64,000 nt of DNA, from NCBI GenBank assembly GCA_029780675.1, contig JAKOYE010000119.1, positions 17,002-81,001 of the forward strand. Direction: 5' to 3'. The notes beneath the pieces were generated by a model. That model worked only from the letters and a program-made list of their open reading frames with translations. It made no database searches and was not told the origin of the DNA. Below, one piece after another: positions 17,829 through 30,038 of this stretch (its first letter is position 1; each line of letters opens with the position of its first letter). Both the position numbers and the translations under genes were made by a program. This stretch comes from Actinomycetes bacterium (lineage in GTDB: Bacteria; Actinomycetota; Actinomycetes; Mycobacteriales; Mycobacteriaceae).

Positions 17829-19322
17829 TCAGTGATCCCGCCGCACCACAGCAGCATTGTCGTCGGCATCGCCGGGCGCGGGACAGATCACGCCGTCGCC
17901 GCCACCGTTCAGCGCGCTGTGATGGCGCCCCCAGACGAAGTAGAACACCAGCACCACGACGACCCATCCGGAGAATGCCAACCAGGTGTACCAGTGCAGG
18001 CTGAACAGGATGTACCCACACGCCAGGACCGACAAGACGGGTGTCACGGGGTAGAGGGGCACCTTGAATCCACGCGGCAGATCGGGTTCGCGCACCCGCA
18101 GGACCATGACGCCGACGGACACGACGATGAACGCGACCAGGGTGCCGATGGACACCATGTCGGCCAGATAGCCCAGCGGGACGAAGCCGGCCAGAACGCT
18201 GACCACCACCGCGACGATGATGGTGTTGTTCACCGGTGTCATTCTGCGTGGGTGGACCTTGGCGAACAGTGGGGGCAGCAGACCGTCCCGGCCCATGGCG
18301 AACAGGATTCGGGTCTGGCCGTACATGACCACAAGGGTGACCGAGAATATGGAAATCACAGCGCCGGCCGCCAGAACTGTGCCCCAGTAGTTGGCTGAGG
18401 TGACCCTGTCAAGGATGGTGGCCAGGCCGGCTTCCTGGCCTGCGAAATCCTCCCAGGGCTGCGCGCCGAGCGCGGCCACGGTGACCACCACGTAGACCGT
18501 CGTGACGGTCACCAGCGCGGCCAGGATCGCCCGGGGCATGGTCTTCTGAGGATCCTTGACTTCGTCACCGGCGGTGGACACCGCATCCAGGCCGATGTAG
18601 GAGAAGAAGATCGTGCCGGCCGCCGCGCCGATTCCGGCGACACCGAAGGGCGCAAACTCAGCGAACCGATCGGTCTCGAAGGCGGTTGCGGCGATGACGG
18701 CGAACATCCCCAGAACGGTGAGCTTGATCAGCACCATGATGGTGTTGACCTTCGCCGACTCGCTGGCGCCGCGGATGAGCAGGACGGCGCACATCCCGAC
18801 CAACACGACAGCGGGAAGGTTGATGATTCCCGGGGATGCCTCACCCCATGGCGCAGCGGAGAGGGCCTGGGGCAGGTGATGGCCGAAGAAATTATCGAGC
18901 AGCTTGTTCACGTATTGGCTCCAGCCCACCGCTACCGCGGCGGTGGAGACGCCGTACTCGAGCAGCAGGCAGGCCGCCACACCCATGGCGACCAGCTCGC
19001 CGAGAGTGGTGTAGGCGTAGGAGTAGGTGGACCCGGAGACGGGAACGGCTGAGGCGAGTTCGGCGTAGCAGACCGCGGCGAGTCCGGCAGCGACTCCGGC
19101 GATCACGAAGGAGACAACAACCCCCGGACCGGCTTCTGGTACCGCCACGCCCAGCACGAAGAAGATGCCGGTGCCGACGGTGGCGCCGACACCGAACATC
19201 GTGAGTTGGAACGTGCCAATACTGCGTTTCAGGTGATCGGAAGCGCCGTGTGCGACGGGCGCGCCGATGACGGGCCGTCTGCGCAACATCTGCTGGATCA
19301 GGCCGATTGACGGGGCCGTCAT
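17829..19322 (-). CDS. APC-family amino-acid permease (cationic amino-acid transporter type)
   Basis: 497 residues with about twelve to fourteen hydrophobic helices. The first helix carries the APC substrate motif FGVGATVGTGIFFVLG, followed by ELASAVPVSGSTYSYAYTTLGEL and FFSYIGLDAVSTAGDEVKDPQKTMPRAI, typical of the CAT-like branch of the amino acid-polyamine-cation superfamily. It is the first gene of the minus-strand cyanophycin cluster, 135 bases before cphA. Import of arginine or another cationic amino acid for polymer synthesis fits the context but is inferred. The N-terminus includes RRRPVIGAPVAHGASDHLKRSIG, a cytoplasmic lead-in common in this branch. Confidence 0.88.
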   Translation of the reverse strand: MTAPSIGLIQQMLRRRPVIGAPVAHGASDHLKRSIGTFQLTMFGVGATVGTGIFFVLGVAVPEAGPGVVVSFVIAGVAAGLAAVCYAELASAVPVSGSTYSYAYTTLGELVAMGVAACLLLEYGVSTAAVAVGWSQYVNKLLDNFFGHHLPQALSAAPWGEASPGIINLPAVVLVGMCAVLLIRGASESAKVNTIMVLIKLTVLGMFAVIAATAFETDRFAEFAPFGVAGIGAAAGTIFFSYIGLDAVSTAGDEVKDPQKTMPRAILAALVTVTTVYVVVTVAALGAQPWEDFAGQEAGLATILDRVTSANYWGTVLAAGAVISIFSVTLVVMYGQTRILFAMGRDGLLPPLFAKVHPRRMTPVNNTIIVAVVVSVLAGFVPLGYLADMVSIGTLVAFIVVSVGVMVLRVREPDLPRGFKVPLYPVTPVLSVLACGYILFSLHWYTWLAFSGWVVVVLVFYFVWGRHHSALNGGGDGVICPAPGDADDNAAVVRRDH

Positions 19323-19470
19323 GTGCTCCTCCTGGATCGAGTCAGCCGATTATCGGCCCTAATCGCTCAGTTCGCCTGTCGAACGATGGCGCTTCCACCC
19401 GCCGGCGATGGTCGACTCGGGTAGCCCGGACAGCGTCCGCGCTACAACAGACCCCAAAATTCACATCTGC

Positions 19471-19543
19471 GCCCCCGGCACGACTCGAACGTGCGACCTA
19501 GGGATTAGAAGGCCCTTGCTCTATCCACCTGAGCTACGGAGGC
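19471..19543 (-). tRNA. tRNA-Arg, anticodon TCT
   Basis: Read on the minus strand the acceptor stem is GCCTCCG pairing with CGGGGGC, with a GCTC/GAGC D-stem, anticodon loop CTTCTAA (anticodon TCT) and a perfect T arm GCACG-TTCGAGT-CGTGC. The upper anticodon stem has one C-T mismatch next to the loop. The CCA end is not encoded. It reads arginine AGA codons, rare in high-GC genomes. The minus-strand cyanophycin block begins just beyond its 3' end. Confidence 0.93.
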
Positions 19544-19738
19544 AGTGGTGGGCTCAGTTTAAGACGCTCGGTGGTGATGTCCGCGACGCACCTGTCCCGC
19601 GGGCCACGTTGGTCGAGTCGGCTGATCCAGCCCGGTACCCGGTGTGTTCGGTCTAGGTTTGGGGGCGAGTCGGACGATCCGACGATCTGGAGAAGGACGG
19701 TCCAGAGCAGAACGTGTTGACCGGGTGAGGCGGTGTCG

Positions 19739-21219
19739 ATGAGCGGCCCTGGGGAGGCGCCGGCGCTGCCGTCCGAGTTGAGCGCTTTCGACCTGCTGAT
19801 GCATCGCGGGGAGGCGAACCCGCGGACCCGCTCTGGAATCATGGCGCTGGAGATTCTGGACTCCGCGCCGGACTGGCGCGAGTTCCGGAACCGGTTCGAC
19901 AACGCTTCCCGCAAGGCGCTGCGGCTGCGGCAACGGGTGGTGGTGCCGACCCTGCCGGTCGCCCCGGCCCGCTGGGTCGTCGACCCCGACTTCAACCTCG
20001 ACTTCCACGTGCGCCGGGTCCGGGTGCCCGAACCCGGAACACTGCGCGAGGTGCTCGACCTCGCCGAGGTGATGCTGCAGTCGCCGCTGGACATCTCCCG
20101 TCCGCTGTGGACCGTGACCCTCGTCGAGGGACTCGAGGGTGGAAAAGCTGCGACGCTGCTGCACCTGAGCCACGCCGTCGCCGACGGGGTGGGTGCCACC
20201 GCGATGTTCGCCGAGATCTACGACCTTGAGCCGAACCCGCCGCGTCGGCCGGCACCGCCGATCCCGGTGCCGGAGGATGTCACGGGTGCCGACCTGGCGC
20301 GCGCCGGTCTCACTCACCTGCCCAGGGCGCTGCTCGGCGGGGTGGCAGACGGCGTCGCCGACGGCCTGTCGGTGCTGGGCAGGGCGGCCCGCAACCCGGC
20401 ATCGGCGTTGTTCGGCGCCATCGACTACGCCCGTTCGGGTCGGCGGATGGTCAGCCGCGCCGCCGAGCCCTCGCCGCTGCTGCGCCGCCGCAGCCTGTCG
20501 ACCCGCACCGAGGCGGTCGAGATGCGACTGGGTGATCTGCACCGGGCGGCGCACGCGGCCGAGGGGTCCATCAACGACGCCTACCTGGCGGGTCTGTCCG
20601 GCGCGCTGCGCCGCTACCACGAGGCGCTGGGCGTGCCGATCGGCACGCTGCCGATGGCGGTGCCGGTCAATCTGCGGGCCGACGCCGACCCGGCGGGCGG
20701 AAACCGCTTCGCCGGGGTCAATCTGGCCGCACCGGTGGGTGTCGTCGACCCCGGAGTCCGGGTCCAGAAGATCCGCAAGCAGATGATCTCCCGGCGGGAG
20801 GAGGCAGCCATCGACGTCGTGGGCGCGGTGGCACCGCTGCTGAGCCTGCTGCCCGACGCGGTGATCCAGGCGATGAGTTCCACGGTGATCGCCTCTGACG
20901 TGCAGGCCAGCAACGTTCCGGTGTTCCCGGGTGACACCTACCTCGCCGGCGCGAAGGTGTTGCGGCAGTACGGGATCGGGCCGCTGCCGGGTGTGGCGAT
21001 GATGGTGGTGCTGGTATCGCGGGGCGGTTTCGCGACCGTCACCGCCCGCTACGACTGCGCCTCGATCGCCCACCCCGATCTGTTCGCCCAGTGCCTCCGG
21101 GACGGTTTCGACGAGGTTCTGGCCCTCACCGGTGACACCCGCGCCCGGGTCGCTCCGGCGTCTTTTTCCGAACCAGCCCAAGCACACCCGCACCCGAAGA
21201 ACGGATCGGTGGCCTACTC

Positions 21220-21223
<4 letters not shown>
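19739..21223 (+). CDS. Wax ester synthase/diacylglycerol acyltransferase (WS/DGAT family)
   Basis: 494 residues. The N-terminal WS/DGAT domain has ELSAFDLLMHRGEANP, DFHVRRVRVPEPGTLREVLD and the active-site block LLHLSHAVADGVGATAM. The canonical motif is HHxxxDG; here the first His is Ser but the second His, Asp and Gly remain. The C-terminal part has PVNLRADADPAGGNRFAGV and SNVPVFPGDTYLAGAKV, typical of the family. Expected reaction: acyl-CoA plus diacylglycerol to triacylglycerol, or a fatty alcohol to wax ester. I use the ATG at 19739, well spaced from a GAGG, over the GTG at 19733. It overlaps plsC by four bases, forming a three-gene glycerolipid operon; position matches Rv2484c. Confidence 0.9.
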
Positions 21224-22967
<1,744 letters not shown>

Positions 22968-22971
<4 letters not shown>

Positions 22972-25319
22972 GTGCCACCGACTACCTCACCGACTTCTCC
23001 ACCACCGACGACGCGCTGGTGCTGGCCTCGGTGTCGTCCAAGGCCGAATTTGACCTCCTCAACGACTGGCTGCGGACCCAGCGCGCCGCGCACCCGGGGA
23101 CCCGCGTCGAGGTGCTGCGCCTGCCGCATGACGAAGCGACGCCACAACTGGTCGAGCAACTCGTCGGGGAACTCGGCGTGGACGACGACCGGACCGTCAT
23201 CCCGGTCCGGGTGTTCTGGGTGCCGGGCGGTCTGCCCACCCGGGTGAAGCTCGCCGGCCTGATCTCCGGTCGGGACACCTACCGGCCCCCGCAGGTTCTG
23301 CAGCGCGCGATTCTGCGCAAGGACCCCTCGCGCGCCCGGATCGTGGCCGGTGAACCGGCGACGGTGGGCGAGTTGCGCCAGCAGTGGCGGGAGAACACCG
23401 TCGGGGCGACCCCCCAGGACTTCGCCAAATTCGTCCTTCGCCGGGCGGCGTTGGCGGTCGAGCGAATCGAACTGCGGCTGCTCGGGCCGGCCTACAAGTC
23501 GCCGCGGCTCATCACCGACGAACTGATGGCGTCCACCCGGTTCATCAACGGTATGGAAGGCATCCCGGGAGCCAGCCCGGAGAAGGCCGAAGTGATGCTG
23601 AATGAGCTCGCGACCGGGTGGAGCCGATTCTCGGTCGATCTCATCCCGAATCTGGGCCGCACCATCTTCAGCCGGGGCTTCGACCCCCGGATCGACTACG
23701 ACTCCGCGCAGATCGAGTCGATGCGCCGTGCCCTGGAGGACCACCCCGCGGTGTTCCTGTGGTCACACCGGTCCTACCTGGACGGCGTCGTCGTGCCGGT
23801 GGCGCTTCAGGAGAACAAGCTGCCCCCGGCGTGCACGTTCGCCGGCATCAACCTGTCCTTCGGATTCATGGGTCCGCTGATGCGCCGCTCGGGTGTCATC
23901 TTCCTGCGCCGCAAGCTCGACGACCCGCTCTACAAGTACGTGCTTCGCCAGTTCGTCGGCTACATCGTGCAGAAGCGGTTCAACCTCAGCTGGTCCATCG
24001 AGGGCACCCGGTCTCGTACCGGAAAGATGTTGCCGCCCAAGCTCGGTCTGTTGTCCTACGTCGCGGACGCCTACCTCGACGGCCGCAGCGAGGACATCCT
24101 GCTGCAGCCGACGTCGATCAGTTTCGACCAGTTGCACGAGACCGCCGAGTACGCCGCGTACGCCCGCGGTGGGGAGAAGATCCCCGAGGGCGCCGAGTGG
24201 CTGGTCAACTTCATCAAGGCGCAGGGCGAACGCAACTACGGCAAGATCTACGTCCGCTTCCCCGAGGCGGTGTCGATGCGGCAATACCTCGGTGAGCCGG
24301 GGGGCCCGATCGCCGGCGACGAGGCCGCCAAGCGCCTGGCCATGCAGAAGATGGCCATTGAGGTCGCCTGGCGTATCCAGCGGGCCACCCCGATCAACGC
24401 CACCAGCCTGGTGTCCGCGGTCCTGTTGGCCACCCGCGGTCGGGCCCTGACACTGCGGCAGTTGCACCACACACTGCAGGATTCGCTGGACTACCTGGAG
24501 CGCAAGAAGACACCGATGACCAACAGCGCCCTGCGTCTGCACTCCGCCGACGGGGTCCGGGCGGCGGTGGACGCGCTGTCCAACGGGCATCCGGTGACCC
24601 GGGTCGACGGTGGCCGCGAGCCGGTGTGGCGGATCGCCCCCGAGCAGGAGCTGGAGGCGTCGTTCTACCGCAACTCGCTGATCCACGCCTTTCTGGAGAC
24701 CTCGATCGTCGAACTGGCGCTGCTGCACGCCGCCCGCGCGGCCGAGGGTGAGCGGATCGACGCCTTCTGGGCGCAGGCGATGCGGATTCGTTCGCTGCTG
24801 AAGTTCGACTTCTATTTCGCCGATTCGGCCACCTTCCGCAGGAACATCGCCGAAGAACTGGAGTGGAACCACGACTGGGAGGCCCAGCTCGATGCCGGGC
24901 CGGACGCCGTCGCTTCGTTGTTGCGCGCCAAGCGGCCGTTGATGGCCAACGCCATGCTCCGGCCGTTCTTCGAGGCCTACGAGATCGTCGCGGACGTGCT
25001 GTGCGACGCGCCGGTCGACATCGACGACAAGGAACTGACCCAGCGGGCGCTCGGGGTGGGTAGCCAGTACGCCGCCCAGGGGTTGGTGCGCAGTAACGAG
25101 TCGGTGTCCGCGCTGCTGTTCGCGACCGCCCGTCAGGTGGCCGCCGACCAGAAGCTGCTGACGCCGTCGCCCGACCTGCGGGACCGGCGCCGCGCATTCG
25201 TCCACGAATTACGCGCCGTGCTGGCCGATATGGACCAGGTGCACACGGTGTCAACCGAGCAGTTCTACGCCCGGGAGGCGCAGCTTCGGGAGTCCGGCGC
25301 AGCGCCGGTCGGGCGGTAA
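22968..25319 (+). CDS. plsB2: Glycerol-3-phosphate acyltransferase (PlsB type)
   Basis: 783 residues, the length of the long PlsB family. The acyltransferase core has [16 protein letters not shown] (HxxxxD catalytic pair), the [19 protein letters not shown] block, and [14 protein letters not shown] (glycerol-3-phosphate binding). It catalyses the first acylation of glycerol-3-phosphate, making lysophosphatidate for PlsC encoded just upstream. The ATG overlaps the plsC stop as ATGA, so the three lipid genes are probably co-translated. Long N- and C-terminal helical regions flank the core, as in E. coli PlsB. The position matches Rv2482c. A membrane-peripheral location is expected; no clear transmembrane helix is seen. 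Confidence 0.93.
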
Positions 25320-25387
25320 ACCCGCGGACCGTCGCATTCGTTGTTATCGTCCGATGGGTTTGATGACCCGGGACTCGGAGGACAGCG

Positions 25388-25723
25388 ATGAAGACGACCA
25401 ACCTCGCTGCGTGCGCAGCAGCCCTCGCCGCATTCGGACTGCTCGGCGCCGGGCTGACCGGGTGTTCGGGCTCCGTGGAGGTCAAGACGGGAAAGACGCC
25501 GTCGGCCAGCGCCGCCGACCTGCAGAAGGACCTCACCGAGAGATTGACCAAGGCGGGCAACGCCCCGCAGTCGGTGACCTGCAGGCAGGACCTGGTCGGC
25601 GAGAAGGGTAAGACCGCCACCTGCGACGTGGTGTTCAGCGACACCAACAGCGTCGAGGCCGTTCTGACCGCGACCTCGGTGGAGGGCGACTCCATCAACT
25701 TCGATTACGCCGCGCAGCCCTAG
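25388..25723 (+). CDS. Small lipoprotein, DUF4333-like
   Basis: 111 residues with a lipoprotein signal peptide ending in the lipobox GLTGC, so the mature protein would be anchored through Cys at about residue 26. The mature part (SVEVKTGKTPSASAADLQKD) has two further Cys residues (VTCRQD and TATCDV) that could form a disulfide, the pattern of the actinobacterial DUF4333 family. A GGAGG lies before the ATG. Function is unknown; secreted and membrane-tethered is the only supported statement. It sits between plsB2 and the CopD/CtaG gene on the same strand. Confidence 0.8.
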   Translation: MKTTNLAACAAALAAFGLLGAGLTGCSGSVEVKTGKTPSASAADLQKDLTERLTKAGNAPQSVTCRQDLVGEKGKTATCDVVFSDTNSVEAVLTATSVEGDSINFDYAAQP

Positions 25724-25741
25724 GGTCCCTACGCTGATCGG

Positions 25742-27706
25742 GTGACGTCGTCGGCCGGCCGGGGGATCACCCGGGACGGCTCCAACCCGGTGTGGCCGGT
25801 GCTGTCGGCGGTGGCCGTCGTCGCCGGACTGGTCGCCGCCGGCATCGGGGTGCTGTCACTCGCGGACGCGCTGACCGCCACCGGTCTTCCCGACCCGGGG
25901 CCGGTCACCACGGTCGGGTTGCCGTTCGTGCGGGCCGCCGGTGAGATCGCCGCCGTCATCGCGGTCGGCGGCTTCCTGTTCGCCGCGTTCCTGGTGCCGC
26001 CGCAGGCCGGCGGGGTGCTCGACGCCGCCGGCTACCGTGCCCTGCGGATGGCCCGCAACGCTGCTCTGGTCTGGGCGGCCTGCGCGGCGTTGCTTGTGCC
26101 CCTGACGATCTCCGACGTCTCCGGTGAGCCGCTGCGCGAGCATCTCGACCCGGTGGCGATATGGCGGATCGCCGATCTGGTCGACACCGCCGACGCCTGG
26201 CGGTGGACGGCTTTTCTCGCTGTTATCGTGGCGGCGGCCGCCACGCCGGTACTGCGCTGGTCGCCCACGCCGGCCTTGCTGCTCGGTGCCCTGGCGACGT
26301 TGGTGCCGCTGGGGTTGACCGGGCATTCCGCCGCGGGTGGTTCCCATGACCTGGCGGCCAGCAGCCTGCTGATCCATCTGGTGGCTGGGGCGTTGTGGGC
26401 GGGTGGACTGCTGGCGCTGCTGGCTTCCGCAGTGCGCACCGCGACATCGGCCGATTCCGAGTTCGCGGCGCTGGCCGCCCGCCGGTTCTCGGCCGTCGCG
26501 CTGTGCTGCTTCGTCGCCATGGCGTTGTCGGGAATCGTCAACGCGCTCATCAGGGTGCGCCCCGCCGACCTGTTCACCACGCCCTACGGCTGGCTGGTGG
26601 TGGCCAAGTTCGCCGCTCTGGGAGGACTGGGGCTGATCGGCTGGCTGCAGCGGCGCATCGCGGTGACGGCACTGCACGCAGACCCGGCCGCCGTCGGCCC
26701 GCTGCTCAGGCTGGCGCTGACCGAGGCACTGGTCTTCGGGGTCGCCATCGGCATCGCCGTCGGTCTGGGTCGGACACCGCCCCCGCCGCCGCGGCAGTCC
26801 GACCCGTCGCCCGCCGAGGTGGCCATCGGATACGACCTCCCCGCTCCGCCCACCCCGGCCCGAATCCTGCTGGACTGGCGATTCGACCTGATCTTCGGCA
26901 CGGTCGCGGTTGTGCTGGCCGCGCTGTACGCGGCGGGGGTGATCCGGCTGCGTCGTCGCGGCGACGGGTGGCCGCCCGGCCGGACGGTCGCCTGGCTGCT
27001 CGGCTGCGCGCTGCTGCTGGTCACCACCTCATCGGGTCTGGGCCGCTACATGCCGGCGATGTTCAGCATGCACATGGTGGGCCACCTGCTGCTGTCGATG
27101 CTCATCCCGATCCTGCTGGTCATCGGCGCACCGATGACGCTGGCGGTGCGCGCGCTGCCGTCGGCCGGCGAGGGCAACCCGCCCGGGCCGCGGGAGTGGC
27201 TGCAGTCCGCATTGCACAGTCGGTGGTCGCGGTTCTTCACCCATCCCGTGGTTGCCACCGCGCTGTTCGTCGCCGGGTTCTGGGTGTTCTATCTCGGCGG
27301 GATTTTCGGCGTCGCGGTCAGCAATCACCCGTCCCACCTGCTGATGAACCTCTACTTCCTGCTCAGCGGCTACCTCTTCTTCTGGGCGGTGATCGGGGTC
27401 GATCCGACTCCGCGGACGATCCCCCCGATGGACAGGATCGGCATGGTGTCGACCGCCATCCTGGTGTTCGCGCTCTTCGCCGTGACGCTGAGGGGAATGA
27501 CGACGGTGCTGGGGGAGCGGTACTACCGGTCGCTGCACCTGCCCTGGCACACCGACCTGCTCGGTGATCAGCGTCTCGGCGGGTCGATTGCCGTGGTGGC
27601 CGGCGAGGTGGCCCTGGTGGTTGTCCTGGTGGTCGTGCTCGTCCGGTGGCGTGCGGGACGCCGATCCATCCCCAGCGCGCCCGCCATCCACACATCGGGT
27701 CGTTGA
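25742..27706 (+). CDS. Membrane protein with CopD and CtaG (cytochrome oxidase assembly) domains
   Basis: 654 residues with about 14-16 hydrophobic segments. The N-terminal half up to about 340 is CopD-like (copper-resistance D family), including GHSAAGGSHDLAASSLLIHL and NALIRVRPADLFTTPYGWL. The C-terminal half from about 400 is a caa3-CtaG domain with MFSMHMVGHLLLSMLIPILL, where conserved His and Met residues suit copper handling, and NLYFLLSGYLFFW. Such fusions are linked to copper delivery to cytochrome c oxidase or to copper resistance; the exact role is not settled. GTG start at 25742, 18 bases after the lipoprotein gene. Confidence 0.85.
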   Translation: MTSSAGRGITRDGSNPVWPVLSAVAVVAGLVAAGIGVLSLADALTATGLPDPGPVTTVGLPFVRAAGEIAAVIAVGGFLFAAFLVPPQAGGVLDAAGYRALRMARNAALVWAACAALLVPLTISDVSGEPLREHLDPVAIWRIADLVDTADAWRWTAFLAVIVAAAATPVLRWSPTPALLLGALATLVPLGLTGHSAAGGSHDLAASSLLIHLVAGALWAGGLLALLASAVRTATSADSEFAALAARRFSAVALCCFVAMALSGIVNALIRVRPADLFTTPYGWLVVAKFAALGGLGLIGWLQRRIAVTALHADPAAVGPLLRLALTEALVFGVAIGIAVGLGRTPPPPPRQSDPSPAEVAIGYDLPAPPTPARILLDWRFDLIFGTVAVVLAALYAAGVIRLRRRGDGWPPGRTVAWLLGCALLLVTTSSGLGRYMPAMFSMHMVGHLLLSMLIPILLVIGAPMTLAVRALPSAGEGNPPGPREWLQSALHSRWSRFFTHPVVATALFVAGFWVFYLGGIFGVAVSNHPSHLLMNLYFLLSGYLFFWAVIGVDPTPRTIPPMDRIGMVSTAILVFALFAVTLRGMTTVLGERYYRSLHLPWHTDLLGDQRLGGSIAVVAGEVALVVVLVVVLVRWRAGRRSIPSAPAIHTSGR

Positions 27707-27816
27707 CCGCTGCCGGCGGACGGGTTCCGTCGGTGTCGTCGTGCCCACTGGTGGGTGCAGGCGCCGACGATGGCGACCCGCAGTTCGCGACACGTTCTCA
27801 GAAGGGACACCACACC

Positions 27817-28296
27817 ATGTTCGAGACATCCATGACCGTTGTCGGCCGCATCATCACCGACCCGCGCCGGCGGGTGGTGGCCGGCCAGGAGGTGATCAGC
27901 TTCCGGGTGGCCGCCAACTCGCGTCGCCGGACCGCCGAGGGGACGTGGGAGCCGGGAAACACCCTCTACGTCACCGTCAACTGCTGGGGCAGGCTCGTCA
28001 CCGGCGTGGGGGCGGCGCTGTACAAGGGCACCCCGGTCATCGCCACGGGCACCGTTCACACCAGCGAGTACGAGGATCGGGAAGGCGTGAAGCGGTCCTC
28101 GCTGGAGATGCGGGCCACCGCCGTCGGCCCGGACCTGTCGCGGGTGATCGTCCGGATCGAACAGCCCAAGCAGTCGGCGGCAGACGGTACCGGGGAGGCT
28201 TCCGAGGAGTCCGCTGGGAGTCCGGCCGAGGACGCCGAGGACGTCCGGGATGTGCCGACTGAGGTCGACGTCGACGAACTGGCCGTTTCGGCGTAG
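27817..28296 (+). CDS. Single-stranded DNA-binding protein-like (OB fold)
   Basis: 159 residues. Residues 1-110 are an SSB-type OB fold (TMTVVGRIITDPRRRVVAG, FRVAANSRRR, LYVTVNCWGRLVTGV, KGTPVIATGTVHTSEYEDREG). The C-terminal 45 residues are acidic but end VDVDELAVSA and lack the DDIPF-type tip of the main replicative SSB, so this is probably a paralogue. I chose the ATG at 27817 because GAAGGG lies about ten bases before it; a longer reading to 27646 overlaps the previous gene and has no family similarity. It precedes ettA, as Rv2478c does before Rv2477c. Role in repair or stress is inferred. Confidence 0.88.
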   Translation: MFETSMTVVGRIITDPRRRVVAGQEVISFRVAANSRRRTAEGTWEPGNTLYVTVNCWGRLVTGVGAALYKGTPVIATGTVHTSEYEDREGVKRSSLEMRATAVGPDLSRVIVRIEQPKQSAADGTGEASEESAGSPAEDAEDVRDVPTEVDVDELAVSA

Positions 28297-28354
28297 GGGC
28301 GGTGGTGGTCACGCCGGGGCGGACCGGCGTGGCCGCCAACCTAGGATGGTCGCC

Positions 28355-30028
<1,674 letters not shown>

Positions 30029-30038
30029 TGTCGCATGG

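Noticed and set aside
9723..19470. Integrative element with attachment repeats at tRNA-Arg
   Set aside because: No integrase, transposase or duplicate of the tRNA 3' end was found in the block; gene content alone supports an accessory region only.
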